Shown here one piece after another: positions 1 to 9,231 of a stretch of 46,836 nt of DNA. How positions within the stretch are numbered: position 1 is the stretch's first letter; each line of letters opens with the position of its first letter. The stretch comes from an uncultured Clostridia bacterium (GTDB lineage Bacteria; Bacillota; Clostridia; TANB77; CAG-508): the NCBI GenBank assembly GCA_934133175.1, contig CAKPAX010000010.1, forward strand, positions 1 to 46,836, written 5' to 3'. The notes under the pieces were generated by a model that was not told where the DNA came from, searched no databases, and worked only from the letters and a program-made list of their open reading frames with translations. A program made the position numbers and the translations under genes.

Positions 1-1382
1 TGCCTAATATAGATAATATAAAAAAATATAAAAATATACATATGATTGGAATTGGAGGAGTTAGTATGAGTGGAATTGCAGAAATTCTACTTAATTTTGG
101 TTTTAATGTAACAGGTTCTGACGCTTCTGCTTCCGAAATAACAGAAATTTTAAATAAAAAAGGAATTCAAGTTACTATTGGTCACGATTTAAATTCTATA
201 GCAAATTCAGACTTAATTGTTTACTCTGCTGCAATAAAACAAGATGATCCTGAAATGTTAGAAGCAAAAAGACTAAATATTCCAACTATAGAAAGAGCAG
301 ATTTTTTAGGAGAACTTACAAGATGCTTTGAAGATACTATTGCTATCTCTGGTACACATGGAAAAACAACAACAACTTCCATGATTTCATTATGCTTTTT
401 AGAAGCATTAAAGGATCCAAGTATTCAAGTTGGAGCAATTTTAAAACAAATTGATGGAAACTACAAAGTTGGAAATAGTGAACATTTTATTATAGAAGCA
501 TGCGAATATGTTGAAAGCTTTTTAAAATTTAGTCCAAAAGCTGAAGTAATTTTAAATATAGACAATGACCATTTAGATTATTTTAAAACTTTTGAAAATA
601 TAAAAAATGCTTTTATTAAATATGTAAAACTTTTACCTGATAATGGTTTATTAGTTATAAACGGTGATGACGCAAATTGTTTAGACTTACCTAATTATAC
701 AAAATCTAAATCATTATCATATGGTATAACTAATAAACACACAGACTTTTTTGCCGTAAATATCGTATTCGATAATGATGGTTTTCCTGAATTTGATGTT
801 TATAGCAAAGATGGTTTTTATGATAAAATCAAATTACACGTTCCTGGTACACACAATGTATTAAATTGTTTAGCGTGTATTGCTCTTTGCAATGAATATG
901 GAATAAGTAAAGACATAATAAAATCTGCACTATCAAAATTTACTGGTGCCCATAGAAGATTTGAATTTAAAGGAAAAGTCAACGGAGCTAGCATTTATGA
1001 TGATTACGGTCATCATCCTACTGAAATAGTCGCAACAGCAAAATCTTTAATGAACAAAAAATACAATGAATCATGGGTTGTTTTTCAACCTCACACATAT
1101 AGTAGAACAAAAACACTATTAGAAGACTTTGCAAAAGCTTTACTTAACTTTGATAACATAATAGTTTTAGATATATATGCAGCAAGAGAAAAAAATACCT
1201 ATAATATTTCTTCTAAAGATTTAGTAGATAAAATAATTTCACTTGGAAAAAATGCAAAATATATTCCAGATTTTTATAAATGTGTTTCTTATATAAAAGA
1301 AAATGCAAAAGAAAATGATATAATTATGACATTAGGAGCTGGAACAGTCACACAAATAGGTCCTATGTTATTGAAAAATTAA
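1..1382 (+). CDS. murC: UDP-N-acetylmuramate--L-alanine ligase (5' partial)
   Basis: ATP-dependent cytoplasmic ligase that adds L-alanine to UDP-MurNAc in peptidoglycan precursor synthesis. The open frame runs in from the window edge: codons from base 3 read P-N-I-D-N-I-K-K-Y-K-N-I-H before the internal Met at 42, and this matches the normal MurC N-terminus, so the gene is cut by the window. Visible motifs are the N-terminal Rossmann glycine loop (GIGGVSMSGIA), the ATP-binding loop GTHGKTTTT near residues 104-112 counted from base 42, the DNDHLDYF segment of the Mur ligase centre and the HHPTEI segment of the C-terminal domain. Length beyond the P-loop is normal. A rho-independent terminator follows directly. 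Confidence 0.96.
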   Translation, partial: PNIDNIKKYKNIHMIGIGGVSMSGIAEILLNFGFNVTGSDASASEITEILNKKGIQVTIGHDLNSIANSDLIVYSAAIKQDDPEMLEAKRLNIPTIERADFLGELTRCFEDTIAISGTHGKTTTTSMISLCFLEALKDPSIQVGAILKQIDGNYKVGNSEHFIIEACEYVESFLKFSPKAEVILNIDNDHLDYFKTFENIKNAFIKYVKLLPDNGLLVINGDDANCLDLPNYTKSKSLSYGITNKHTDFFAVNIVFDNDGFPEFDVYSKDGFYDKIKLHVPGTHNVLNCLACIALCNEYGISKDIIKSALSKFTGAHRRFEFKGKVNGASIYDDYGHHPTEIVATAKSLMNKKYNESWVVFQPHTYSRTKTLLEDFAKALLNFDNIIVLDIYAAREKNTYNISSKDLVDKIISLGKNAKYIPDFYKCVSYIKENAKENDIIMTLGAGTVTQIGPMLLKN

Positions 1383-1415
1383 AATTAAAATCCAAAAAAA
1401 GCTAAAAAAGTTAAT

Positions 1416-1466
1416 AACAATCCACAGTTTTAATACAAATTGTGGATTGTTTATTCTTTTTTTTAA
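1416..1466 (+). terminator. Intrinsic terminator after murC
   Basis: An 11-bp stem (AACAATCCACA / TGTGGATTGTT) with an AT-rich loop is followed by a T-rich tract. It lies about 35 bases after the murC stop, between murC and a convergent minus-strand gene. Confidence 0.85.
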
Positions 1467-1491
1467 CTTTTCAGTCATATAATTTTAAAAT

Positions 1492-2442
1492 TTAAATTGG
1501 ATTTACTTCAAATGTGATTGTAAAATATTTAAATTCATCTAATTTATTTTTTTCTAAACATTCAATATAATTTTCCAACTGTTTTTCAGATTTTACAGCA
1601 GCAATAATTGTTGGATTTAAATCACTTCTAAACATTATATCCATTGCAAATTTTAAAGAATCTATTGGTGATTTCATTTCTTTATTTCTGTATAAAGAAT
1701 ATGCTTCTCTGAATCTTGCTAAAATCGGATGTTTATTATATATAGATATATCTGCTATAAATTCTTGTTCTATAACATCTTTTGCTGTTTTGTATTCATC
1801 AGGATAATTTTCTAAAAATTCTTCTATTTCAGATTTGGTATATGGCAAATACACTCTTTTTTGCCTTTCAGATACTATTAATTCTAAATTATCCTTAATA
1901 TCATTAACACTATCTAATTTTACATTTTCCCTTTCTACTTTATCTTTAGTAACTATATTCAAATTATTTTGATTTAAAAATGCATTTACATTAATATTAA
2001 GTTTTTCATTTTCGTTTTTTATTTTTCTATCTTCTATTTGAAATTTTATAATTTTTCGATTAATGTTTTCCACAGTTTTGGTAACATCTACATTATTGTT
2101 TGATTCTTTTTTTACAACTAATTGAATTATATCTTGTTCAATATCATTAAACTTATTTAACAACTGTGTCAAATTTTCAATTATTTTATTAACACTATCA
2201 AAAGCATTTTCTGCTATATCTACATATTTCTTTAAATGGTTTGTATCTATGTTCTCTATTTCTTTTTCTTCTATATTAATTCTATTTATAGCTTCAATTA
2301 TTTTGTCTCTTTTTAATTTAGTCATTTTTATTTCAAAGTCTAATTTTTCTTGTTTATTATTAGTATCTTTTAAAAATTCGAAATCTTTTGGAGTAAATAA
2401 ACCATCTAATATATTAGAATTATATAAAATGTCTTTTATCAT
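1492..2442 (-). CDS. Hypothetical coiled-coil protein, 316 aa
   Basis: I do not recognise this family. The first two thirds (about residues 25-190) are highly charged Lys/Glu/Asn/Ile sequence with heptad-like spacing, which suggests long coiled coils. The last third (about 195-316) looks globular and contains aromatic and proline residues (for example YPDEYKTAKDVIEQEF and NKHPILARFREAYSLY). No signal peptide or membrane segment is seen, so it is probably cytoplasmic. A GAGGGAG ribosome-binding site stands seven bases before the ATG. It is a single-gene unit convergent with murC and divergent from the surface-protein cassette. Function unknown. Confidence 0.7.
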   Translation of the reverse strand: MIKDILYNSNILDGLFTPKDFEFLKDTNNKQEKLDFEIKMTKLKRDKIIEAINRINIEEKEIENIDTNHLKKYVDIAENAFDSVNKIIENLTQLLNKFNDIEQDIIQLVVKKESNNNVDVTKTVENINRKIIKFQIEDRKIKNENEKLNINVNAFLNQNNLNIVTKDKVERENVKLDSVNDIKDNLELIVSERQKRVYLPYTKSEIEEFLENYPDEYKTAKDVIEQEFIADISIYNKHPILARFREAYSLYRNKEMKSPIDSLKFAMDIMFRSDLNPTIIAAVKSEKQLENYIECLEKNKLDEFKYFTITFEVNPI

Positions 2443-2554
2443 TAGTACTCCCTCTTTCTTTTTATATAATATGATATATTATAACATACTTTTTAAATTA
2501 TAATATTACGTTTTTTTTGTTTTTATGTTACAATTATTTTCTTTTTGTCACATT

Positions 2555-2585
2555 TTGTAACAAATTTGTAATTTAATTGTATAAT
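2555..2585 (+). promoter_or_regulatory. Possible sigma-A promoter for the surface-protein cassette
   Basis: TATAAT at 2580-2585 is a perfect -10 box. The best -35 candidate is TTGTAA at 2555-2560, with a long 19-base spacer. The region lies in the 210-base gap upstream of the gene at 2653, which has a strong AGGAGGG ribosome-binding site at 2641-2647. The -35 assignment is weak. Confidence 0.35.
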
Positions 2586-2652
2586 TTGTGTAATTGTATT
2601 TCCATTAAATTAAGAATATAATTGGGTTATACTATTTTTAGGAGGGAAAAAA

Positions 2653-3231
2653 ATGAAAGGTTCACAAAAAAAATCAAACAAAAAATATCTTATTCTTTTG
2701 TTAATTGTTTTTCTTTTAGCACTAGCAATTGGTTATGCTGCATTTTCTGATACATTAACAATTTCTGGTACAGCAAATGCAAAAGGTACTTTTGATCTAG
2801 AATTCCAAAATGCTACTGTTGATAAAACTGTTGGTTGTGATGAAACAGCAACAAAAGCAACAATCTCATCAGATAAAGATACTTTAACTGTAGCAGTTAA
2901 AGATTTAGCTTATCCTGGAGCTGGAGCTCAATTTAGTGTTGATATTGCTAACGTAGGTACAATACCTGCTAAAGTTTTAAGTGTAACACCAAAAAACATA
3001 ACAGGATCTACAAATATCAAAATATCTGGATTAGATGCTATAACAACAGCTCACCCAACAATAGATGCTAATGGTGTTTGTAAATTAACATTTACAGTTG
3101 AATGGGACAGTGATTCAACTGGAGAATTAACAGAAGAAGAGAAAACTGGTATAGAATTTGAATTACAAATTGAATATACTCAAGACACAACAGATGTATT
3201 AAATGGAACTCCATCACATACAGATGCTTAA
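2653..3231 (+). CDS. SipW-dependent TasA/CalY-like surface protein
   Basis: Secreted or surface protein of 192 aa. It has a Lys-rich N-terminus, a hydrophobic segment at about residues 13-30 (YLILLLIVFLLALAIGYAAF) and then the pattern typical of SipW-type substrates, SDTLTISGTANAKG at about 32-45. The rest is predicted beta-rich and resembles the TasA/CalY/camelysin superfamily, which forms biofilm fibres or cell-surface proteins. An AGGAGGG ribosome-binding site supports the start. The SipW-like peptidase gene follows immediately after a hairpin, which supports a peptidase-substrate pair. That it forms fibres is inference. Confidence 0.82.
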   Translation: MKGSQKKSNKKYLILLLIVFLLALAIGYAAFSDTLTISGTANAKGTFDLEFQNATVDKTVGCDETATKATISSDKDTLTVAVKDLAYPGAGAQFSVDIANVGTIPAKVLSVTPKNITGSTNIKISGLDAITTAHPTIDANGVCKLTFTVEWDSDSTGELTEEEKTGIEFELQIEYTQDTTDVLNGTPSHTDA

Positions 3232-3241
3232 ATTTTATCAT

Positions 3242-3269
3242 AAAGGAGTAAAATATATTTTACTCCTTT
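3242..3269 (+). terminator. Hairpin between TASA-like gene and signal peptidase
   Basis: A near-perfect palindrome (AAAGGAGTAAAA / TTTTACTCCTTT) starts about 10 bases after the stop. There is no clean T-run, so it may be a partial terminator or attenuator that lowers expression of the downstream peptidase relative to its abundant substrate. Confidence 0.6.
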
Positions 3270-3299
3270 ATGCTTTATTATAATTTTAAGAGGATTAAT

Positions 3300-4472
3300 A
3301 TGCAAAAATCAAAATTTACAACAATACTAATCATTTCTATTATTTTTATATATGTAATAATTTCTAAACTTTATTTAATAACACTAGGAAGCATATATAC
3401 ATTCATAATAAATCCTATATTTTTTATTAGTATTGCATTGTTTTTAAAATTTTCCATTGTACCTCCATATAGTACAAATAAATTCAAAAAAGATATAATT
3501 CAATATGTTCTAATAACAATATTACTATATTCTCTATTATATTTATTATCTGGCTTATTAGTTAGTTTTGGAAAAAATCCTTACTCCTCAACATTAAGAG
3601 GAGTTGTAATAAATTTATATGCAACCGGATTAATTATTATTTGTAGAGAATATATAAGATACAAATTAATAACAAATGTATATAATAATGATAAAAAACT
3701 AATATTTATTCTTTTAGTAATAGTATTTAGTTTATTAGATTTTAATATTTTCACATTATTTTCTAATGCTAATTTATATTATATATTTAAACAAATATTT
3801 TATATACTAGTACCTAGTATAATAAAAAACATTCTATTTACGTATTTAGCTATGTATACAGATCATATACCTGCAATAATTTATGAACTGGTATTTTATT
3901 TAATATTATGGATATCTCCAGTTTTACCCAATTCTCCTTGGGTACTCGAATCAATATTAAATACAACCTTTCCATTAATATTGCTTCTATATTCAAAATA
4001 TACAATTCAAAAAAAAGATAGATTTCATTTAAATACAATTTCTAAACCAATAAATCCATCTGGACTAATTCCTTTTGCAATTGCATTAGTATTATTAATT
4101 TGGTTTGCATTAGGTATATTCCCTATAAAACCTGTTGGAATTGCAACTGCAAGTATGTATCCAGAATTAAGAGTTGGAGATTTAGCAATAATAGAAAAAT
4201 GTACAGCAAATGATGTAAAAATTCATGATATCATAGAATATCAAATGGATGGATATACTGTAATACATAGAATAACTAATATATATCAAGAAAAAGGAGA
4301 ATTTTTCTTTGTTACAAAAGGTGATAATAACGAGTTAGAAGATAAACTACCTGTTAGAGAAGATCAATTAATTGGTAAAGCATTATTCAAAATACCATAT
4401 TTAGCATTACCAACAATTTGGCTTCATAGTTTTGCAAATCAAGCCCAAATAGATGTTGAAACAGGAAAATAG
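3300..4472 (+). CDS. SipW-like (ER-type) signal peptidase I with multi-TM N-terminus
   Basis: Membrane serine peptidase that would remove signal peptides from the TasA-like proteins encoded on either side. The first 270 residues are a series of hydrophobic segments, an unusually long membrane part for this family. The catalytic domain then carries the Ser box ASMYP (Ser285) and a TVIHRI box with His323 where bacterial-type enzymes have Lys, which marks the ER/SipW type. VTKGDNNELED and the YLALP segment complete the S26B fold. I chose ATG 3300 because AAGAGGA precedes it; an in-frame ATG at 3270 overlaps the hairpin and has no good binding site. The DUF5305-like gene starts 13 bases after the stop. 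Confidence 0.88.
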   Translation: MQKSKFTTILIISIIFIYVIISKLYLITLGSIYTFIINPIFFISIALFLKFSIVPPYSTNKFKKDIIQYVLITILLYSLLYLLSGLLVSFGKNPYSSTLRGVVINLYATGLIIICREYIRYKLITNVYNNDKKLIFILLVIVFSLLDFNIFTLFSNANLYYIFKQIFYILVPSIIKNILFTYLAMYTDHIPAIIYELVFYLILWISPVLPNSPWVLESILNTTFPLILLLYSKYTIQKKDRFHLNTISKPINPSGLIPFAIALVLLIWFALGIFPIKPVGIATASMYPELRVGDLAIIEKCTANDVKIHDIIEYQMDGYTVIHRITNIYQEKGEFFFVTKGDNNELEDKLPVREDQLIGKALFKIPYLALPTIWLHSFANQAQIDVETGK

Positions 4473-4485
4473 GAGATAAAATAAA

Positions 4486-5568
4486 ATGAGTAGAAGGAGT
4501 AAAAAAAATAAAAGAAACTTAAAAAAACTAAAATTAAGAAACTCTACAAGAGTTTTTTTAGTGGTGCTTTCTTTAATTATTTTTGCTATTTCTTCTGCTA
4601 ATTTTCTTAAATCTTTATCAAAAAAAGATATAACAAACACAGAAGAAAAAATTTACACATACAAAAACGAATATAAATCAGATTATACTGTTAATATAAA
4701 AAACAATCAATTTATAACAGATTCTACACTTCCTTCTGGTCAAACTTATGTATCTGATTTAGTAAATTCTTTGGATATGAATATAAATTATACATATACA
4801 GCATCTGAGAAAACCAATATGAAATATAATTATAAAATAGATGCAGTAATAGCAGGAAGTTATACCGATAATGGTCAATCTTATGTTGTATTAAATAAAA
4901 CATATAACTTAAAAACTTCTGATGAAATCGAAACAAATGGTGACATAAAAATAGATGAAAATATAAATATAAATTATGATAAATATCACCAAGAAGTAAA
5001 AAACTTTAAGCAATCAATGGGAATGGCTCTCGACTCTTACTTGTATATTAAATTAACTGTAAATACAGCTACAACAGTAAATCATCAAGAAGTAAAAAAT
5101 GAATATGTTTCAAATTTTTCTGTAACCATAGGCAATAAAATTGCAAAAATTGACTCTACTTCACCAGACACAAAACTAGGTTCTTTAAAACAAGAAAATA
5201 CAGTTAAAACAAGTTCATTGGATATTACTAAATTAGTAATTAGTTTGGTAATAATACTAATTTCTTTATATACAATTTATTATATAGCATTTAAAACAAA
5301 AAAATATAACACCATAAGAAATGAATTTAAACTAGAATTAAATCGAATCTTAAAATCATGTCAAGACAGAATTGTAATTGTTAAAAATAAAATTGAAACA
5401 GATGACGAAACAATTATTGATGTTAATGATTTTGGAGAACTTATAAAATTATCCGAAGAATTATATAAACCAATTTTATGTTGGATATCTGATGATTTAA
5501 ATAATCAACAAGCTTGGTTTAGTGTAATTAGTAATAAAATAAGATATAGATTTATATTAAAAAAATAA
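4486..5568 (+). CDS. DUF5305-like membrane protein
   Basis: Protein of 360 aa with a basic N-terminus, a membrane segment at about residues 22-42, a large extracytoplasmic region (about 45-250) rich in Thr/Asn/Tyr beta-type sequence, a second membrane segment at about 252-275 (LDITKLVISLVIILISLYTIYYIAF) and a cytoplasmic tail of about 85 residues. This layout fits DUF5305-family proteins, which occur beside SipW-type peptidases in Bacillota and archaea; the family assignment is from memory of its architecture. It is co-directional and closely spaced with the signal peptidase, so a role in surface-protein assembly is inferred. Confidence 0.65.
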   Translation: MSRRSKKNKRNLKKLKLRNSTRVFLVVLSLIIFAISSANFLKSLSKKDITNTEEKIYTYKNEYKSDYTVNIKNNQFITDSTLPSGQTYVSDLVNSLDMNINYTYTASEKTNMKYNYKIDAVIAGSYTDNGQSYVVLNKTYNLKTSDEIETNGDIKIDENININYDKYHQEVKNFKQSMGMALDSYLYIKLTVNTATTVNHQEVKNEYVSNFSVTIGNKIAKIDSTSPDTKLGSLKQENTVKTSSLDITKLVISLVIILISLYTIYYIAFKTKKYNTIRNEFKLELNRILKSCQDRIVIVKNKIETDDETIIDVNDFGELIKLSEELYKPILCWISDDLNNQQAWFSVISNKIRYRFILKK

Positions 5569-5597
5569 AAGGTTACAAAAAATAAGTAACCTTTTAA
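5567..5597 (+). terminator. Hairpin after DUF5305-like gene
   Basis: AAAAGGTTAC / GTAACCTTTT forms a 10-bp stem directly overlapping the stop codon region. The T-tract is short, so termination may be partial before the next gene at 5616. Confidence 0.55.
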
Positions 5598-5615
5598 ATT
5601 TAGATAGAGGTATTT

Positions 5616-6165
5616 ATGTTTAAGAAGTATAAAATTAAAAAAAGAAAAAAAATAATAAATCCTTATTTAATATTTGTTATATTTGCTATTTCATTATTAT
5701 TTGTGTCATATGGTTATTCATATTTATCAGATAACATGACAATAACAGGTAAAGCAAATATTTTAAGCAATAAGCGGTGATGAAGATATAGAATACGGTC
5801 AAAGTACATATAAATGGAAATCCGCATATAATTGGCAAAACGGCGATGGTAGCTATGTTTATGCACTGCAAATAGATATTACAAATTTGGATGAAGATTA
5901 TAAAGCTGATAAAGGAATAGTAATTTCTTTTGACGTTCCAGATGGATGTATAATTGACGACTCAACTAATATAAATATATGGCAAGCCGAATCTTTTTCA
6001 CTTGTTGGAAACAAATTAACTATAAATTTTAAAGCAGATTCATCATGGTTACCACTTGGGGAAACATTAACTTTATATCCTCATTTATATTTTTCAAAAG
6101 AACTAACACCTACAATTACTAATTTAACTTTTGCAGGCAAAAGAGCTACATTAGTTGATGAATAA
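5616..6165 (+). CDS. SipW-dependent protein, read by +1 shift at CGG (5775-5777)
   Basis: The ATG at 5616 follows an AGATAGAGG site. The first frame gives a basic N-terminus, a hydrophobic segment (about residues 17-40), then SDNMTITGKANIL, the hallmark of SipW substrates as in the gene at 2653. It stops at TGA 5778 after 54 codons. The next frame carries on without a start codon: G-D-E-D-I-E-Y-G-Q-S, then a beta-rich domain with YKWKSAYNWQNGDGSYVYAL and FDVPDG, resembling a CBM2-like fold. The break is at AAT AAG CGG TGA; skipping the C of CGG joins both halves into a 182-aa protein. It could be a pseudogene, but the same break recurs in recO, yqfD and rluA. Confidence 0.72.
5772..5778 (+). 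other. Candidate +1 recoding site AAG CGG T
   Basis: In-frame AAG (5772-5774) then CGG (5775-5777), followed at once by the zero-frame TGA. Reading GGT at 5776-5778 instead of CGG restores the downstream domain. No Shine-Dalgarno-like stimulator is visible just upstream. Confidence 0.65.
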
Positions 6166-6170
6166 ATTAA

Positions 6171-6199
6171 TAACAGATACTTTTAGTATCTGTTATTTT
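6171..6199. terminator. Bidirectional terminator between surface cassette and spoIVB
   Basis: TAACAGATAC / GTATCTGTTA stem with a TTTTA loop, followed by TTTTAC. It serves the + strand cassette and overlaps the 3' end of the convergent spoIVB. Confidence 0.75.
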
Positions 6200-7425
6200 A
6201 CTTCTCTCATTTGTTTTATCATTAAATCACCAAATACAGCATACCCTTCTTGTGGATTATTTAACAAAACATGAGTTACTGCTCCTATAAACTTTCCATT
6301 TTGAATTATTGGACTCCCACTCATCCCTTGTATTATTCCACCTGTTTTATTTAAAAGTTCTTTATCTGTAACTTTTATTAACATACTTTTATTATCATAA
6401 CTATTATTTACAAATATTTTTTCTATCTCTATTTCATATTCTTTTACACTTTGATTATCCAAATTGCATAATATTTTAGCTTTTCCATTCTTTATTTCTT
6501 CTCTATATGCTACTTCCATCTCTTTACTTGTATCAATACTTATACTAGATGTATTTTTTAATTTTCCATATATTCCAAATGGAGTATTTTTATATATTCG
6601 ACCAATATTTTGACTATTTTCTATAGCTCCTTGAATTTTACCTGCCTTTCCTTTTTCTCCTTTTATAACATTCACAATTTTTGTTGTTACAAATTCTCCT
6701 GATGCAATATCTATTAATTTATCTGTATCAATATCTGTTATTCCATGGCCTAATGCTCCAAACATTTGAGTTGATGGTTCATAAAAAGTCACAGTTCCAA
6801 CTCCTGCAGCACTATCCCTTACCCATAACCCTAATTTATACTCATTTTCTTCTGTTTTAGTTGGGGTCATATTACATTTTTCTGTTTTTCCATCTCTTAC
6901 AAATTCTATGCACAATTCTTTTCCAGCAGATTTATTAACTGTATTAATTAAATCAGTTGTACAAGTAATTGCTGTATTATCTATTTCTACAATCATATCC
7001 CCCTCTTCTATTCCAGAATTTTCGTACGGTTTATATTTATTATTATCCACTCCTTCTATTTCTGACATTCCAACCACTAATACACCACTTGTATATAATT
7101 TTACTCCGGCTAAATTACCTAAAGGAATTACCTTTGTTTTTGGAATAACACTTACATTAACATCTTTTATAAAAAACTTTTTAAATAAATTTACACTTAA
7201 TTTTGTATTACCAATTTGATCTATACTTTTATTATTTACATTACTAGAAGTTAAAACTGTTTCATAATTATCTTTTGCTTTTAAATCTATTCCCAGTATT
7301 GTATTAATCTTTAAATTTTCGCCTTCAAATACAACCAAATTGTCCGGAATATAACTAATTATTAATGTATAAACATATATAATAAGAAGTATACTAATTA
7401 ACAATATTCTTTTTATAATTTTCAC
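6193..7425 (-). CDS. spoIVB: SpoIVB sporulation serine peptidase
   Basis: S55-family serine protease made in the forespore and secreted into the intermembrane space, where it starts the signal that activates sigma-K processing in the mother cell. The sequence shows an N-terminal membrane anchor (IIKRILLISILLIIYVYTLI), a PDZ domain (YENSGIEEGDMIVEID and onward, about residues 135-195), the GALGHGITD segment with the catalytic His, and the catalytic Ser in GMSGSPIIQNGKFIGAVTH near the C-terminus. I prefer GTG 7425 as start because AAGGTGG lies eight bases before it; an earlier in-frame GTG at 7437 would put the binding site inside the gene. The bofA gene in this window belongs to the same checkpoint. 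Confidence 0.95.
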   Translation of the reverse strand: MKIIKRILLISILLIIYVYTLIISYIPDNLVVFEGENLKINTILGIDLKAKDNYETVLTSSNVNNKSIDQIGNTKLSVNLFKKFFIKDVNVSVIPKTKVIPLGNLAGVKLYTSGVLVVGMSEIEGVDNNKYKPYENSGIEEGDMIVEIDNTAITCTTDLINTVNKSAGKELCIEFVRDGKTEKCNMTPTKTEENEYKLGLWVRDSAAGVGTVTFYEPSTQMFGALGHGITDIDTDKLIDIASGEFVTTKIVNVIKGEKGKAGKIQGAIENSQNIGRIYKNTPFGIYGKLKNTSSISIDTSKEMEVAYREEIKNGKAKILCNLDNQSVKEYEIEIEKIFVNNSYDNKSMLIKVTDKELLNKTGGIIQGMSGSPIIQNGKFIGAVTHVLLNNPQEGYAVFGDLMIKQMREVK

Positions 7426-7486
7426 TTTGTCTTCCACCTTTATTTAATTCTTTTCTTATTATTCCATTTATACATATATTTTTATA

Positions 7487-7518
7487 CAAAAAAAGCTGAT
7501 TTTTATCAGCTTTTTTTG
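7487..7518. terminator. Terminator at the end of the Tad-like operon
   Basis: AAAAGCTGAT / ATCAGCTTTT stem with a four-T loop, A-run on one side and T-run on the other. In the minus direction it follows the last gene of the pilus-like operon (stop at 7532). Confidence 0.85.
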
Positions 7519-7531
7519 TATACTAAATTTA

Positions 7532-9142
7532 TTAATTAGTATTAAAATTTATATAATTATCATAATTTACTCTATACATACTATAACGTTCTCTTCCAAG
7601 TGCTGTATAATATGCTTTTAATAAATTTGAATTTTTATTCTTTTCATTCCATGTATTGTTGTGTATATTATTATAAAATTCTGAGTCAACATTTGTTTGA
7701 GTAATAATACTACTATATGAACCTAATTCATTATGTGGATACGCATATGCACTTTGTTGATTATTTAAAGTAAACATTTTCTTCTCAAAGTCCACATTAA
7801 AATATCCTATTAATCCACTTTGGTTATTTAATCCTATTTCACTAGGTCTATGATAATATTTATTATTATCAATCATATATATAGCTTCTTCCGCAACAAA
7901 TTCTTGTGTCTTATTATTATTTACAACTGCATATCCATTATAAATTTTTCCACCTATAGACAAACCTTGTAAAAAACTTATACACGATACATTATTTATC
8001 AAACTATACCAATCTTCTTCTGATAAATTAGGCATTTGAAATTCATTTGAACTACTTGAATAATTATTAAAATTAGAAATTGCAGTTGCTAAATTTTTTT
8101 GTATAGAATATCTTATTACAGCTGTTCTATGCTCATTAAAATTTGAATTTGAATCTTCAATACTAGTATTATTATCAAATACTTTTGTATTACCTGATAA
8201 ACCATTAACAGAATTTCCACCTTTATCTTTAATTGCATCTCCATTTTCATCTACTGCATTTCCAAAAGTAAGTTTACTTAAAACACTATCTCCTCTAACC
8301 CAATTAGTAAATTCTTTAGCTTTTTTATAATAATTAATTGCACTATTATTTTTTTCTATTTTGTTTTTATAACTAGCAACATCATTTATATAAACTCTTT
8401 TACCATTAACTATAGAAAATACTTTATTACCCGTCAAATAATATTTAACTCCATTTTCCTGAATATAATTTAAATTCTCTGTCTTTCCATTTTCGGGATT
8501 AATAACATTTTCACTTAATTTCTCAGAAGTAGATATAGTCACTCCTCTATATGTATTATTTCCTATATTATCTAATAAATATCCAGATTTATTAACACTA
8601 TTCCCATGTATTTTTCCTTGAATTGTTATATAACTATCTAATGTATATGTAATTACAAAATCACTATCATTCCCCATTTTATATCTACATGAATAATACA
8701 CATATGGCTTTAAACCTTGAATAAATTCATTTTTCTTTGGAGACGAACTGTCTTGATTAACATTTATTCCTTCAGTATAATTCTTATATGGTGAATAAAT
8801 ATAATAACCATCATACAATGTATATACAATTGCTGGAACATATTCTTTTATTGTGTCTGCTTTATATTCATTTAATCCAAAATTATTTGCAATTGAATTA
8901 AAAAAGGAATTTACAGATGCTTCTATATCTCTAATTTTAGACGCAGAGATATCAGATGAAGAATTTGCCAATGTATTTAGTTGAAATGTTTTTATTGCTT
9001 CATGTGTAGAATCAATTAAACTCGAATCATATTTAGATTGTAAATTTAAAGTCGTAATTTGGTTTTGTGTATATACTGATAAAACTAAAGCAATTGGTAC
9101 CATTATTACAACAAAAATAACAGCTAAAGTTTGTATTTTCAT
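7532..9142 (-). CDS. Tad-locus large membrane-anchored protein, 536 aa
   Basis: A single N-terminal membrane segment (about residues 6-25, LAVIFVVIMVPIALVLSVYT) is followed by a long extracytoplasmic part rich in Asn, Ser and Tyr. The region at about 30-80 looks helical (DSTHEAIKTFQLNTLANSS), and an aromatic stretch YTLYDGYYIYSPYKNY follows near residue 115. This is the plan of a pseudopilin-type protein with a short anchor and a long helix, but the size suggests a tip or adhesin-like component. It is the last gene of the operon. Function is inferred from position only; I do not recognise a catalytic motif. Confidence 0.7.
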   Translation of the reverse strand: MKIQTLAVIFVVIMVPIALVLSVYTQNQITTLNLQSKYDSSLIDSTHEAIKTFQLNTLANSSSDISASKIRDIEASVNSFFNSIANNFGLNEYKADTIKEYVPAIVYTLYDGYYIYSPYKNYTEGINVNQDSSSPKKNEFIQGLKPYVYYSCRYKMGNDSDFVITYTLDSYITIQGKIHGNSVNKSGYLLDNIGNNTYRGVTISTSEKLSENVINPENGKTENLNYIQENGVKYYLTGNKVFSIVNGKRVYINDVASYKNKIEKNNSAINYYKKAKEFTNWVRGDSVLSKLTFGNAVDENGDAIKDKGGNSVNGLSGNTKVFDNNTSIEDSNSNFNEHRTAVIRYSIQKNLATAISNFNNYSSSSNEFQMPNLSEEDWYSLINNVSCISFLQGLSIGGKIYNGYAVVNNNKTQEFVAEEAIYMIDNNKYYHRPSEIGLNNQSGLIGYFNVDFEKKMFTLNNQQSAYAYPHNELGSYSSIITQTNVDSEFYNNIHNNTWNEKNKNSNLLKAYYTALGRERYSMYRVNYDNYINFNTN

Positions 9143-9177
9143 ATTTATATAACCTTTCCCTTTTGTAAAATATAATC

Positions 9178-9208
9178 AAATAGCTTGTAATTTAATTACA
9201 AGCTATCT
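9178..9208 (-). terminator. Hairpin between the last two Tad-locus genes
   Basis: TAGCTTGTAATTTAATTACAAGCTA is a near-perfect palindrome in the 90-base gap between the genes ending at 9232 and starting at 9142. The T-tract is weak, so it probably stabilises the mRNA or terminates partially. Confidence 0.55.
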
Positions 9209-9231
9209 AAAATTATTTTGTTATTATTTAA

